A DNA stretch of 64,000 nt from Mesaphorura yosii (taxonomy: Eukaryota > Arthropoda > Collembola > Poduromorpha > Tullbergiidae). The stretch spans positions 744,001 through 808,000 of the forward strand of contig WIXG01000002.1 in the NCBI GenBank assembly GCA_009869945.1. The letters are read 5' to 3'. Below are positions 1 through 15,600 of this stretch, piece after piece. The stretch's first letter is position 1, and each line of letters opens with the position of its first letter. A program made the translations under genes and the position numbers. Under the pieces are notes generated by a model. It was not told the DNA's origin. It saw only the letters and a program-made list of their open reading frames with translations, and ran no database searches.

Positions 1-640
1 CCGCGAGGCTCGTCCAGACCTGTCACCTAAATTGACAAGAAATTAATTGATGATTTGCAATATCATGTAATCGCGTTGATTTATCATGCGAAATCTTACA
101 ATATTCTGGATAGTTTCAACATTCCTCTTTTTCCTCATGAAATGCATCACATTGTTATTCTCCATCGGTCTGTAAAAGTATAAAACTGACTGGATCGCTT
201 TCAAGGTGGAACTTGTCCAGAAAATTCTGATTCCTCCGTCTGTGCCCAGGAAGTAATCCATGGACTCAATCTTTGAATCCGAGTTATCGTTGGACGATAC
301 AATTTGTGAAGAATCATTTCCGTAAAGCTTCTGAGGGTTGACTCGCTTCAGTTCGTTCTCACTCGCAACCACCATCACGGAGGGATCACCTGGCATTGCA
401 TTATTTGCCGTTACTTTACACCAACAGCAAAAACTAAAATCGGTTTTGGGCAAGCGAAGTCGTACCCTCTGAACGGCAGGTTGTGAGGTTCCCGTTTGTG
501 GTTAGAATATAGCCTGGTGCACATTCGCAAGAGAAGTTATGCCGGCTTGACGTTGAGTACTTCTTAACCACGCAAACTTGAGAACACGACGCAAATGGAC
601 AACGAACACAGTCCCTCTCATCACTAAGATTCATTGCCAC
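1..640 (-). other. LRP1 block: EGF and start of propeller 8 (cut by window edge)
   Basis: The EGF ([10 protein letters not shown] to CAPGYIL) ends in an exon that joins, across a 52-nt intron (about 411-462), to the first propeller-8 strand ([18 protein letters not shown]). After a second intron, exon 1-26 reads VTGLDEPR. Only one EGF is seen before this propeller, where human LRP1 has two. Confidence 0.82.
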
Positions 641-3600
641 AATTCAGTAGGACTCTTATAACTCAGCATCAGTGAAAGATTCAATATCAAACTTGTACCT
701 CAAATCTCCGCAATCATTGAATCCGTCGCAAGACAGACTCGCGTTTATGCATTTCTTGTTAGAGCACTGGAATTCACCCACAGGACAATGTCGTTTTCCA
801 ATGCAAAGCGAAGGATTTTCTAGTAACCGTTATTCAGACATGTAAGATAATTACTCAACAACAAGGTAATTAGCCTGAAGTAGTCTTAATTACCGTCAGA
901 CATGTCTTTACAGTCGTTTACACCATCGCAAGTTTTAGAGTATTGAATGCAGATGTTGTTTCGACACCTGAGAGTTCAGATGCAAAATTTCAAGCACAAC
1001 ATAACTTGTTACGGATTTATCAAGCAGGATTCTCTTTACCTAAAGCGGCCTGGCTCGCAAACTCGGGTGGCACAAAGAGCAGCATTTTCATCCCTGCGAA
1101 GAAAAATGAGCATGAATAGCATGACTTAAGCCATGATTTAACATAAGTTGGTCGAAGCTTACGATCCGTCGACGCAGTCCCGCATTCCTAAAAACAACAA
1201 TAAGTTGAGCAATTTCTATTCATTTAATTGTCTGACGTGTGAATCGGGACTCACCATCACAAACCCACGATTGACTAAGGCATTCACCGTTGCTGCACAT
1301 AAACTGATCGGAATTACACGCGTGTCTGGTGCAGTTTGCCTGGTAAAAACGTGAATTAATAAAAGAGTTGTTTGTATCGTAAGCGGAAGCTAAGGCTAAA
1401 ATAAATTTAAATTCTGACCTCGTCATTTCCAGATAGACAGTCCAAGTCTCCCTAAAGAGATAACAAATTCAAACTATATCCCTGTCAACTGATGCGGGCT
1501 GGTGCCTAGGTAAACTTACATCGCATCGCCAACTTGATGCGATACAGAATTGTGGATCCATACACTGGAACTCTTGATGACCACAAGTTGTGTTGCAGTT
1601 CTGCTCGTCGCTTCTGTCTTCGCAATTGTACTCTCCATTACACTTATAGATGCCTCGAATACATCGTCCGTCACCACAACGAAATTCCGACTCGCTGCAG
1701 TTTCGAGGCTCACAATGAGGCCCTTCGTCACTCCCATCCTGATGCACAAATTATTGTACAAGTGAATACTAAGAACAAGAACTGTATGGCCCTTAATCAG
1801 ACACGAACGAATACCTCGCAATCCAAATCGAACTGTAAAGGAAATAAATTCATGATTATAACAAAAACAGAAAGGTTCTTAACAATTTGTTACACACGCT
1901 TCGATGTCAACTTACATCGCACTTCCATCGACCAGGAATGCATTTGGTGTTGTTGCAGCGGAAGTACGTTGGATCACACTTGTGTCCTTCAGTTGACGCG
2001 CATTCGGCCGGTTCGTCTTCTCCTTGAATACAATCCTTTTCACCTGTTGCGGAAACAATAATGACTTTGTGAATAATTATATAAATACAACAAGTCAACA
2101 AGCACGATTTTCTGGGACGAACCATCACAGCGCCACGACATGGGGATGCATTTGCCAGACCGACATCGGAACTTGTTCTCTTCACACGTTCTCTGCGTGC
2201 AATTCTTAAACTCATCGCTTCCGTCTGACCACATTATCGTACAAACATTTATTAAGAAAGGCAATAATTACCACCAACAATTGTAATTTAATCAAATTTT
2301 TTATTCGTACCTCCGCAATCCGGGTCTCCTGTAGTTGCACACAAAAAGAGAGATTAGCATTATTAGAAGAAACATAAGCAAGAAGTTTGGCTAAATTCCT
2401 TACCGTCGCAAACCCACTCAGCCTGAATGCACTTTCCGTTATCACATTTGAATTGGGATTTTGGACAGGTGTGCGGAGAACAATTTTGCTCGTCTTGTCG
2501 CAAAGGGCAATCGAAATTTCCTATTCGAATTCAAGTTAATACATTAACATCCAAAGACTGAACATGCGGCATTCACCGGGTTATTTTCTGTACCGTCACA
2601 CTGGTTCGCTTGAGGAATGCAAATACTTTGCACTGTGCCATTTCCTTCGCACTTGAATTGATTGCTGAAGCAGGTGTGGTCGTCACAATTTTTTTCATCA
2701 GTTCCAAGCAAGCAATCGTTTTTCCCATCACAAAGTTGAGCTGGGTGAATGCAGTCTCCTCCGTCTGCGCATTGGTACTGTCCTGGCGTGCACTTGAACT
2801 CGGGGCAGTCATCCTAGAGATTAAAATATTTTCAGGGGTCAGCAACCTTCCAAATGTATTCCAAATCAATCAACACGCTCGCGCTCACCGGTTCATCGCT
2901 TAAATCCCCACAATCGTCTTGTTTCTTTGAATTCACAAAACAAAAATGAGTATTACCAACTTATACTGCGTGCGAAAGAATCAGTCTCAAAATGAGTGAA
3001 CTTACGTCACACTTCCACCATTTCGGAATGCACATGAAAGTGTTCTTGCACACAAATTGAGAAGATGTGCAATTTGGCTCGCACGTTTTGCCATCCGACG
3101 AAAGTATGAAATTCTCGGGGCACGCACATACTTTTCCGCCTCCGGATTGTAGAAGACAAAGTGTTGGACATTCACCGTTACCGTCGCATGGATTGGACGA
3201 CCCTACACAAGGTCGACAAGTTGAGAAGCTTTCAATCTCTCTCAATAACGTCGAAAATAATTTACTGGGCTTTAAAACTCACGCTTCGGTTGCCTGGCAG
3301 GGTGATAGACTTTAACATCCATCGGTCTATGAATTGCTTTTGTTACTGTGCTCTGCGAGTTGCCCGTGTATTTGTGGCATTTTTCAATGCTTTTCCTAAA
3401 TTCGACGGAAAAATGGAAAATTCAGACTGCAAAGGCTTGTTGATGGTGTACAGGTAGTTATTAAAAACTTACGTCTCCCAATCACTCCAGTAAACATAAT
3501 CTTCAAACACAGAAATAGCAAATATGTGGTGGACTTTCGCGTTTGGTGAGTTTGCTGCTTTAAACGTAAACCAAAGCAAAGCATATAAACCTTCATTCGG

Positions 3601-6600
3601 GAGTTGTTAAAATTAAGCAACCAACCTCTACTGTGAATGATTTTGATATTTTGGCCATTCATATCTGCAACCGCGATATAATCTTCCCTCGCGTCTGCCC
3701 AAAATATTTCATTCGTCTCGTACGACAGAGTTAGAGCATTCGGCCAGCCTAGATTTTCCGAGATGAGAATCGTGCTGCCGGATCCATCCATTCCGGCTTT
3801 TCCAATGTATGGCCTGTGAGAAACAGTCTCGTTTTTCAATGGTGCACTTTGTGATAGATTGTCAAAATCACGTACCTTTCTCCCCAATCGGTCCAATACA
3901 TAAATCTGCAAGACAATCAATGAAATCAAGAGATTAATAAACTCTGTTAGAAGGATGTCTTGTTGACTGTGAAATACCCGTGGAAGGGATCCAATCCAAT
4001 CGCGCGAGGTTCCATTAAACCTTCACTTATCAGTATTTTCCGGAAACGACCGTCCAATTTAGAGACTTCAATGGTGTCTGTGCCTTTGTCGCACCAGTAC
4101 AAATTCTTTCCGACCCAATCACTACAAGAAACGTGTAAATTGCAAAACACATTCAAATTCGAAGAACTCGAATTTTGATCTTACACAGCCAATCCATCCG
4201 GGCTTTGAACAGTGACGTGGTGTAGCACCTGAAACATTAACATTGATAATTTGTTAACATCAAACCGTCTTCCAGTTCCGTCATCCTCACAACAATCAAA
4301 GTTTCAATTACAGCTTACTTCAGGAGAACCCGTTGCACTGCCGTTGATAGAAATATTACAAAGTCGTTTGATGCTGCTCCCGAATGCTGTCACGTCAGAC
4401 CAATAAATGCAAGACGCTTCCCAATCGTAGTCGAGTGCAACAGAATTTGAGAGATTCTGAGCAATGATCACTTCGTCCCCGTCGGCGCCAACAAGTCGCA
4501 CGTAATATTGGTTCGAATACATTATGCTGACCTTCTTAGCTGTATGGAAATAGTTTTCTTTCAGACATTTGTCTATTTTGAAGATTCTCTGATGTAAACT
4601 CACGCGAGGTTGACATGCAAGAATGCATGTCGTGCGTTAGAAGATACCCGTCCACACAGTCGCATTGATATGCGCCAATCGAGTTTCTACAGACCTGAGA
4701 ACAAAGCCTTTCTTTGCACTCATCACGATCAATACAAATTTTGTTATCCAACGGGCTTGGCTTGAACCCTTTGAGACATTCGCATTTGTAGCCAACTGGT
4801 TTGTCAACACAAATATGCTGGCAAGTTCCGACTTGTTCACATTCGTTGATGCCTGTCAAATAATTGAGTGGACAGTGTACGGTTTCGCGGTCTTAACCTT
4901 CTACATACTACAATATACTTACCACAACCAATTTCGTCCGACGAATCCCCACAATCTGACAGATAGCAAGTTACAAAGTTAGTTCAGGGACATCAAAATT
5001 TGATTGAATCAAATTACCATTTTCTCCATTACAAGTTAGGCTTTCGTTGAGACAAATGCCATTCCCACAACGAAACATTTGGGGTCCATCACAAAGCGTG
5101 TCATTCCCTTCAAAGATTTTGACAGTACACAGTTTTAAGAAAACCTTCATTTAGGCACTGCACTTACCACATATCTTTTCTGCCTCATCTTCACCAGACT
5201 CGCAGTCTTTTATCTTGTTGCACGTCAAATTACGTGAGATGCAGTGTCCATTGTTGCATACAAAAGAACTGTTGTCACATTTGTGATAGTGGCACGACTC
5301 CGGCTCTGTACAAAGAAAGTTTCCATATAGTTGAGATTAAATTTAAAGAAAGCTGCAGGCTTACCATCAGACCCGTCTTCACAATCAAAATCTGAAAAGT
5401 TGCATTTTCAAAATTATTTTTAAAATCATGGTTTAGGTTGCGGAAGCTAATAGTTAAAGATACAACTCACAACTCACCTCTATCACAGTAATATTCTTTT
5501 ATGATACACTGACCACTATTGGCACACTGAAATTGATTGGCAGAGCACAAGCCCAGGAATGGTCTCGTAATATTGTGGCATCCGCCAGGTGGATGCTCAT
5601 CTTCGGCAGAATCATCCCCGCAATCAGAATCTCCATCGCAGATCCAAGCAGTCGGAATGCATCGACCAGTTGTGTTGCACCTGAACTGTGTGCTGTCACA
5701 CAATCTCTTAGCTGCAATATTAACGTCAGCTTATTGTAGTTATTCCGTATATTTGAATGGCAATGTTCCTATAGAATAACCTACCGCAATCCTCCATTTC
5801 GTCGGAATGGTCAGTACAATCAGGACTTCCTGGATAACGATAAAGAACAATCACGAATATTAAATTTAAAATGTCAAAAACTCGGGCGACTTTTTCGGAC
5901 TGACCATCACAAACCCAAAGTTGACTCAAGCATTCACCCGACTTGCAGAGGAACTGTCCAAGCCGGCATGTGTAGTCTAAGTCACAAAACGAACAATTAA
6001 AAACTCCAATTCATGTGAATGAAGTCAGTTACGCAAGTTAAACGCTTACCACAATTAGCTTCGCTCTCATCCTCGCCCCCTTCACAATCCCTGTATTCAG
6101 ACACCTTCCTTTGTGATTACAAACGGCGAGGCGCAGGTGCAAAAAAGAATGGGTTGAAAATTACCTGTCGTGATCACATTTCCAGGAGTTGAGAATGCAA
6201 GATCCGTCATTACACTGGAACGAGTTAGCTTGACATTCAACACGTCTTCTGTCAGGATTAAAAGTTGTGCAATTTTGATCGTCCGTCCCATAACACCTCG
6301 AGATTGTGTTTTCTTCACAGAGCTTCGGGTCGTTTACACATCGACCATCAATGCATCTGGCAGAAAGCTCGTGCAAATTAGTACCAATCGTCGTTAATGT
6401 ACACGCAAAGTTTAATTTCTCACCTTGCTTGAGATGATGTACAATTACAATTTTGTTCATCACTAAGATCGCCGCAATTGTTAATTTTATCACAAACTGC
6501 GCTGTTCGGGATACACCGATTTGATGGACACCGGAAAAAGCCATCTTTGCAATCTCTGAATGCACAATATGATTGGGATTCGTCGCTGAAATCGGGACAG

Positions 6601-9600
6601 TGTGGGATCTGCAATAGCGTCAGCAAGTCAGGTTACTGCCAGTGTCAAGTTAAGCGTGGACAACTATAAAGAAACGTACCTTGTCGCAGGTTAGAACGTA
6701 GTCGATGCATGCTCCAGAACTGCACTCAAATTGGTCTTTGGTGCAGGCAGTACGAGCAATTTCACCAACAACACATCTGCCTCCCTCCTTTGGAATCTTC
6801 CCTGGACTACACTGGCACTTGACTTTCCCGTACTCGTCCAGTGTGCATATTTCGCTGCACCCTCCGTTTCCAATTTCGCACGGGTTTGCAATACAGGCGA
6901 GCGTGTGATTGCTGACCGCCACAATGCCCATCGGCTTTGGAATGTCTTTTCGAAGAATTACTACATCATCCGCATTGTACTTGTTCGCACGAAGTACCGC
7001 TACGAGTTGAATAGAAAAATCATTCCAAACTCCACGGCTGAAATATTGTGCCAATGAAATCCTGTCACTAACCCAATAACACCCAGTCTGTCCAATAAAT
7101 GTAATCTCCAAAGACAGCAATCGCGAACGCATGCTTTGGCTTGTCTTTTCCAATCACTTTTCTGTTCCTTCCGTCAAAGTCGGCTCGTTCAATTTTGCTG
7201 TTAAGGTTAAGCCAAATTAGAATTGCTTGCAAGAACGATCCGGTATTTCCATTTCCAAAATGTCTTACTCTAGGCGTGCATCCACCCAGTACAACTTTTT
7301 AGCGACATGATCTAGCGTTATTCCATTCGGCATTCTAATCTCCGTTGTAATGATTGATTCGATCCCGTATCCACTCATGTAACTTCTCTGAATTGACGGT
7401 CTGTTAGCGTCCCAGTTGGTCCAATAAATTCTAAAGAAATATACATTTTGGATTAGCACAGGATTTAGCCCAGAAATTGTTCGCGATATTAATGGCTGAA
7501 GCATACCTGGATTCGCAGGGGTCAATGGCTAACCCTCTTGGCCGGTCATTGCTGTGAAGTTTTAGAATTTTCTCTACTCGCCCCTTGACACCATTCACCC
7601 TTAAGTACGGGTTTATGCGGTTGATCGATGCGTCGTTGGAACAAGTCCAATACAAATCGCTCTGTGAAGCCTCGAAGTACAGTCCTTCAACAGAGCCTTG
7701 CTTCTCGGCAATGACGGAAAACTGTGTGCCGTTGAAGAATACGCTGTTTATTGTCCCCAACTGAACATCGGAGTAGAAAATGGTTTGCCGAGAGTGGTCG
7801 AAGGCAAGTCCAATTGCGTTTCGTATGTGCTCGACTGATTGTATCGGTGGATATGGAGAATTTGGAGTAACGTTTGCAGTGACATGAACAGTTTCAATGC
7901 TTTGAACTCGGGAGAACACAAGAAATGCGTCGTAGTTTTCGCAGCTTTTGCCATCTTTGCCGACTTTTCCATGCGCACCTTTCAAAATAAAAAAATACAC
8001 ACATAGTCTTGTCGGATAAACAAACTTAACAGGAATGATAATCTATTTAAAACTTACACATGCAAACTGGCGATGTTCCATTGAACAGGCAAATATCTGT
8101 GCAACCTCCATTGTTGAATCGACACGGATTGCTGCCTTTTTGCCGGCTCTTACTGAGCAGTGCCAAATCTTTTATTGTCACTCCCAGGTTCTTCTTCACA
8201 ATCTGAACGTTCAGCGTGTTCGTCAGAGGCGCACTCATAATGCTTCCGCCATTTTGTCCCATATCAACCCAGTACAATTTTCCATTGCCAACGATCGGGG
8301 AGTGAATGTGCGACTCGGGTTGACCAGAGTAAACGACCTTACGATTTTTGCCGTCATAGTCAGAACTCTCAATTTTATCGGCAGTTGACACACACCAGTA
8401 TATCCTCGAGTTCTCAGTATCGAGAGTAATATCTGCTGCTCGCATGCCATCACCGTCAACAATCACTTTCCTGTTGGTTCCGTCAAGCTGAGCTCGTTCT
8501 ATCTGACCCTTTGCAATGTCACTCCAAAACAAATAACCTGTCTCACATATTGTGATTATTATTAATGAAAAAGGACAAAAATCTGAAGAACTTAAAGACG
8601 TATATCGCACCTTGGACAGGATCTACCGCCAGAGACATTGGCTTATCCAGGCCTTCCGTTATCAAAACATATCGACTGGATCCATTGACGTGAGCGATTT
8701 CAATCATCGAGTCTTTTGGATTCGCCCAATACATCAGTTCTGCAATACATTACCAATACATCAGTTCTACATCTAAATACAATACAATATCAGTTAGCAT
8801 GTAACAAAAATACCAATTTACGAACATACAAAAACATTACAAACAAACATTACTGTAAAATAATACAATATATGCCGCACTGAGGTTGAATCGTGTTTTA
8901 CCGAATTTGATACAATAATTTGACTTGACAACTTCTTTTTCATTAACCGTGTAAATTTTACTTAGAACAAGGTACTACTACATGTACTACTAACCTCCAC
9001 TCCAGTCAATAGCCAGACCCAGAACAGAGTCGAGGCCTGACAGGACGACCTCCTTCCCAGTCCCGTCTCTCTTGATGCGAGAAATTCTGCCCTTATCATT
9101 ATCCAGCCAGTAAAGATAATCAAAACCTGAAACAAAAATGTCCACCCCATGAATTATAAGTAAAATGAGACCTGCCATATGTTTTTAAAATAAACGCACG
9201 TTCGTCAACGTCGATGTCTGTAGCAAAGCTGACGAGGGGAATTGGAACCAGAAAGTCGTCGGGAGATTCAGTGCGGGGATTTATTCCTTTAATGCCGGTG
9301 GAGTCAGCATAGACAAGTACAGAGTCCAGGCCTGAGTTTAGAAACAAATAAGACACCAGCCATCAAGTTTAGAAATTCATGTCGCTGGCAGCAATTTACT
9401 TTTGCAACGCGTCGGGTCTCTTTCATCCGTGGTATAACCGAGGGCACACTTGCAGACGATTCGTTTGGAGGGTGTTAACGGTACAGGCAAGCACAAATGG
9501 TGACAGCCGCCCTTGTTTATGGCGCAAGGGTTTGTTCCGTTCTGTTCGTCAGGGTCGTAGATTCGCAATGAATATATATTTTCTGTAGGGACAGTAAAGA

Positions 9601-12600
9601 CTTTAAACACCTGCATATTCGATTGAAAAGCTTGCAATTCGCAATTACCAGTATTGTTTCGGAAGTATGAGTAGTCGTTTCCAATTGTCTTGTCCCCTCG
9701 CAAGATTGCGTCAACTTTGTCAGACGCGAAATAAATATGAGACTTGTAGACGGCGATCGTATTTGGTTTCAGGTCGCCAAAACTGATGGTTGTGACTGCC
9801 TCCCGAGCAAAATCGTAGAACTGAATGTGCTCGGTGTTGTAATTCACCCAGTACAGTCTGTCACCCGTGAAGTCATAAGTAACGCTGACTGGGTTGTCGA
9901 GATTGCGATTATCCCGACTGCTTGTCAAGACGGTTCGTTTGCTGCCATCCATCCAAGCCATCTGAATTGTAAACTGGGTTTTTTGACTTCCCTCAGGCCA
10001 GAATATCAAGCCCTTGTACGGGTTAACTGCAATAGAGTTTATCCCACGCAAGTCGTTCTTCCCATTAAGTATGACAGTAAAATATTGACCATCCAAATCT
10101 GTCACACAAATTGAGTTCCTTAACGGATTCTGTACCGCAATGAATATCAAGTTCGAGATCCAATCGACGCCAATTGCAAGAGGTTTCCCTGCAGCTGAGA
10201 AAAGAAAATGCAACCGTCAAATTCCGCGGAAGAAATCATCATTAGAGAGAAGTAGTGACGAGTCGTACGCACCAGCATCGATAAGGGTTTTAACGCTCGG
10301 GTTTGTGATGTTCGCCTTTTTCGTTTCACCAGATTGAGTATCACAGAAATATATTTGCTTGTACTTGGCCACAAAATGCAGGTTGGCTGGATTCACGATC
10401 AAGGTCAAACTGATCGGTGGGCTGCAAAATTTGAACATGCACAATCAATCGTTAGCAATTGCTGCATCATAAAATTCGGCAATGTGGGTGACTGCGTTGG
10501 ATTCTAGTACCTGGCATGATAATACGGCTGATTGAGGAACAATGCCCTAATTTCATTCAGTCTTGAGAATAGGAGCATTTTTTCGTACGGTACGCACGTT
10601 AAATTGGTTTCGCTAAGAGTCATGAGATGAGGACAACCGCACTTTCTCGTTCCATTGTAACTCAACAGGCAGAGGTGAGAGCAATTGCCGTTGTTAGTTC
10701 CGCATGGATTGAAAGTGGCGTTCGGCTGTCGTGAAGGGTGGACTACTTTAATGTCGAAAGGTTGAGTATACGTTCGGTGAATGGGGACGACGTGAGATCC
10801 ATTAAACTTGTTTGCCCTCATAACGGAATTTGACCGCCTGTAAATACAGAATAAACTTCATTACAAAGATGCCTAGACGTATTCCCAGGAGCAAAATGAT
10901 CACCCTTGTCACATGTAACCTACCAATCAGTCCAGAAGAGTTCGTTATTGAATATTGTGATGGCAAACGGGTGAGACAGCGCCTCGTGATCTTGCAAAAT
11001 TGTTCTAAAATCAGATCCGTCATATTTTATTGTGTGAATCGAGTCGAGTCTTGCGTCCACCCAATAAATCCTTCGCAAAACATAATCCAGCGTGAGTCCG
11101 TTGGGCCAGGCTCCCTCGTTATCCACTCCAACTTTCATGACAATCTCGCGATAGTCGCCACTCATACTTGCTTTCTCGATTCTGGGAGCATCTGATTGCC
11201 AGTCCGTCCAAAACAAGACCCTGCAATTCGAAGTGTAAAGTTGCAAAGGAGGGCTTAGAAAAGCGTAGCATTTAATTGGTCATGATTACATACCCTTCGC
11301 GTGGATCCACTGCAATTGATCTTGGTGACACCATTTCGCCTGAAATCAATGTCTTTCGAAAGCTCCCATTTAATTTGGCAACCTCTATTTGGTCGAGATT
11401 GCTCTCAACCCAGTACAAATTTTCACCAATCCAATCCACGGCCTACATGTTTCAAGCATTAACGAGTTATTGATGCTTATCGGTCGGACTCCTTAGTCTT
11501 TAGGCAGTGATCATAGTTTGAGAATCTTTGCTACATACCAATCCCTCAGCTGTCGCAAGCCCGGTCTGAATAACGACTTCGATATTAATGAGTGCTGCAA
11601 AAGAATTTATTTTAAGAATCGCACAGTTTATCCTTTCATAAATCAGAGGTGCAGTTAAAATTCTTACACCCACTGATGAGATTCCCTTTGTAAATTCTGT
11701 CGTCCACAACATCGGTCCAAAAGATCAAATTGGAATTGTTTGTGTGGTAGAAGTCCAGTGCTATAGAATTTCTCAAGTTGGAAATGAGCGAGTTGAACTG
11801 AAGAGTATGTGAATTAATCCCTCGTAATTCGTGTCTGTTGCTAAAGACCAAATACGGCAACTCGCTGTCAGTATTATTGCAAGTGAAGCCATCTTTTTGG
11901 ATGACGTAGCCAGGAAGGCAATCACAATAAAAGCGATCATTAGCTTCAATTCTTTTGCATATCTGTGAGCAGGTTCCGAAAATGTCGCATGGGTGTTCAT
12001 CCGTACAAGTTGTACCATCGCGATTTAAGTTTCTTTTGTCACGGCAGTAGCAGACGTGACCTTCCGGAGAGTTGTGGCAGTGATCAGAACAATTCACCTT
12101 TGGCGGTGATTCACACTGGCGACTACCTGTGAAGGACGACAACCTTTAAGCACAAGCACACTAAGAAAGTGTGTTTTAATGGATCAAGTTACATACTGCA
12201 TAATCCGCCTTCGTCAGACTTGTCGGCACAGTCCATCTAAAGAAAAAGACAAGAAAAATTGTATGGTTAATTAATTACTAATACAGTTATAACACACTGG
12301 CTTGAGTTGTGTCATAAATTACCTTTCCATCACAAAGTTGGTTTACGCCGACGCATTTCGTATCGCCATCACACAGTCTTGCTGGATGAGAACATCGAAG
12401 AACCCGGACCGGACAACTGGCTTCGTCACTTCCATCTTTACAATCCTTTGAACCATCACACCTCCAAGATCTGCAATTCATTATCCATCACACATCGTCA
12501 AGACCACATGTGCTTTAAGCAGTATTAAAATGAAACGGTACCTTGGAATGCATTCAGAATGTGGTTGGCTGTTACATCTCCAAGTATTCGGACCACAAGT

Positions 12601-15600
12601 GATATTATCTGAGAGGGCACACAGCACACAATGTCAGCCACACAGAAAAACACAGAATTAAGCCTAACTTACGGCAAATATCCTTCTCCACGTCGTCATT
12701 AAAATCCGTTTCCAGAGTGCATAAAGAACTTGACGGGTATCCTTTAGATTCAACGCAGGCAGGAATACCGCCTGGACAATTTAGTTCATCTTGTCTAGAA
12801 TACGAACAACATCTTATCTAATAACAACTCATCAATCCCAGTTTTCCCAATATGCCTAAACAACTCCACAGCTTCATACATACCCATCGGAACACTGACA
12901 CTCCCCATCACAAAGCTGGATGGGATCGATGCATTTCGAATCAAGGTTGCAGTACGTCTGCAAATGAAAAATGATCAAAGTATTGTATTTCCATTCATGT
13001 TGAAATTCCAAACTCAAAAATAAGACGCTACCTTATTCCGTTGTGTGCAATATGCTTCACAATTTTTCTCGTCAGATCCGTCGAAACAATCTACGACAAA
13101 AATTGCACGAGATAAAAATGTTGCTTCCGGCTTGCATCGAAGTAGATTCAAAAAGGCCGAAATCTTATTACCCGAAAATCCATCGCAAGTATTTTCCAGT
13201 GGAATGCAGATCTTATTTGTACACTTGAACTGAAGCGTGGTACACTCAGGGTGTACTATGCAAAGAAAAGTCTCATTCAATTCAGCTGTGAAAATGTCGA
13301 ATAATGGTCATGCCAATGGCTTACCACAAGTAGACGGCTCATCCGACGTGTCATTAGCACTTCCACAATCAAGTTCACCCTATTAATGTTTACTTTTAAG
13401 AAAACTATAATAAACGATATACACGTTATTCAGCTAACTCTTACGTCACAGAGCCACGACTTGGGAATGCATTTCTTCGTGGTCTCGCATTGAAATTCGA
13501 ACTCGTTGCAATATGAGTTTGAACTGTTGCACATCGTAACATTCTCGTCCTTTCCGGAAATGTTACAGTCAATTCTTCCATTGCAAACCAATCGTTGAGG
13601 AATACAAACGCGTCCGCCGCAATGGAAATTGTTGCGACCACAAAATCCAGGCTCGTATTCTGTAGAATCAGGACCTCATTGCAAAACGAACTGAAAACTG
13701 CAATTTGCAATCTGGCGAGTTTTGCTTACCGCATGGTCCATTAGCATTAGCATCCTCACTAAAAAGAAAACGACAAATGTTTCTGTTACAATCTGGGATT
13801 CTTATACAATTTAATCTTAATGCAATACTTACTCGCTATTGTCTCCGCAATTGTTCTCCGAATCACAAAGTTCCCTGTAATTAGAAATTGTAGTGAACTG
13901 GAACCGCATTTTGGCTTCGGCAGGGAATTCTTGTGTGTTTGTGTACTTACTCCTTTGGAATGCATTTTGGGAATTTAGCGCACGTGAACTGGGACGCATT
14001 GCAGGCCAGCGGATTTTTGTAATTCTCAACCTTTATGCATGTCTTTGCGTCGTCACTGACTTCAAAGCCATCACGGCAAGTGCACGCCGAATATGGAGCT
14101 GATGGAATGGCCAAGCACATTTCAGGACAGCCGTGATCTCCACTGCATTTATTTGACCCCTGTTGTAGGGTCGGATCATAAACTGTCATCTGAACCACAT
14201 CATCAGGACCAATGTCGATGAAGGATGCGTTGTTTAGTTTGGATGCACCACTGAGAGGAGAAACCTTGGTCTTCACCACTCTCCCTTGCACGCTGAGGTA
14301 CAAGGAATTGTTGAAAAATGACATTGCAAGGGGTTTCAGCTGATCTCCGACAGTGGATCGATAAAGTAACTAACGTCAGAAATGCAGAAATCATTAAGAA
14401 CTGATGAATATTTGACTCGAGCATTTTGACAAGTTGGACAAGTTCATACCTCTCTGGAATTGATGTTATTTATCCTGATTCTCTCAATTGTGAATTGATG
14501 AGAATCCGTCCAGTACAAGAAACTTGTCTGTGGATCGATCGTTAGTCCAAGAGGCCACATCAAGGCCTGCACCCACTTTTCTCTGTTATCTCCAGTCATC
14601 CATGCCCTCTCAATCACACCCGTCTTGCTGGTTCCAGTCGCCCAGCTAGACCAGAACATGTATCCACTCTGCGGGTGGACAGCAATTGATTTGACACGCT
14701 CGAGATCATTAGAGACTAGCAGTTTCTTCTGTTCTGGGTTGTCCAAAGCCGCTACGTGAATTACGTTGAGACTGTCGTCCGCCCAATACAAATTGCGACC
14801 CATCCAATCAATCGCAATTCCTTCACTGTGTGCGACCTTTGCCATGTACGTTTCTGGCTTCAGAGCAGTCAGAGTCTTTTTCATGATGCGGAAGTTTGTT
14901 GCGTCAAAGTAGTAGACGGTGGACGTCTTCACGTCGTAATCAATTGCCGAATGAACACATTTTTCGACGACGGGTACCATCACCTCGTCCCCGTTGTGCA
15001 CAAGTGAGAAACTTTTTATTCCACCAAGTCGAGCTTTGGCAAGCAACAGAAACTGTTCCGGATTCGGATCTGAAAACGAAATCAGGCCCATGAAACCTGT
15101 ATGCACTAATTGAGATAAAGGTAAAGATCATATAAAGCCATACCATCACATGATTTGTTCTCCGAGTTCAACAAAGTGCCTTCTCTGCACTTGCATTTCA
15201 CGGTGTCACCCCAAGTCAAGCAAATGCCGTCGCACGGCTCACGGATGCACGGATCCCTCGCTGTAGATAAACGAACAAAGCTCAGTTTCCTTCAAACAAC
15301 CTCCTATCAAATTCTTCAATTCGATTGCTCATTACTTACCTTGCTGAGGTTGTCGCTGTCGATGGTAGACGTGGAGTGCGAATGGCTTTGACAAATTCTT
15401 CGCAATCGGTGTGTGACTGGAGGTATCCAGTTTCTTGAGTACGTTGATGCTATTGTCAAGCCATGTAATTACGTACAAATGATTTTCAAAGACAGTGATA
15501 TCGTGGAGCTTTTGCATCTGAAATCAGAAGAAGACATGATTCACTGATCATTGTAGGATTCCTTCTTTAGTTTGGAATTTGCGATGCTTTACCCCTCGGT

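Noticed and set aside
1534..2061. Long plus-strand open frame of 175 codons
   Set aside because: It is the reverse shadow of LRP1 LDLa exons and introns; the minus strand shows clear Cys-rich modules and splice sites.
9737..10114. Plus-strand open frame of 125 codons
   Set aside because: Antisense to the long propeller-4 exon of LRP1; no family features.
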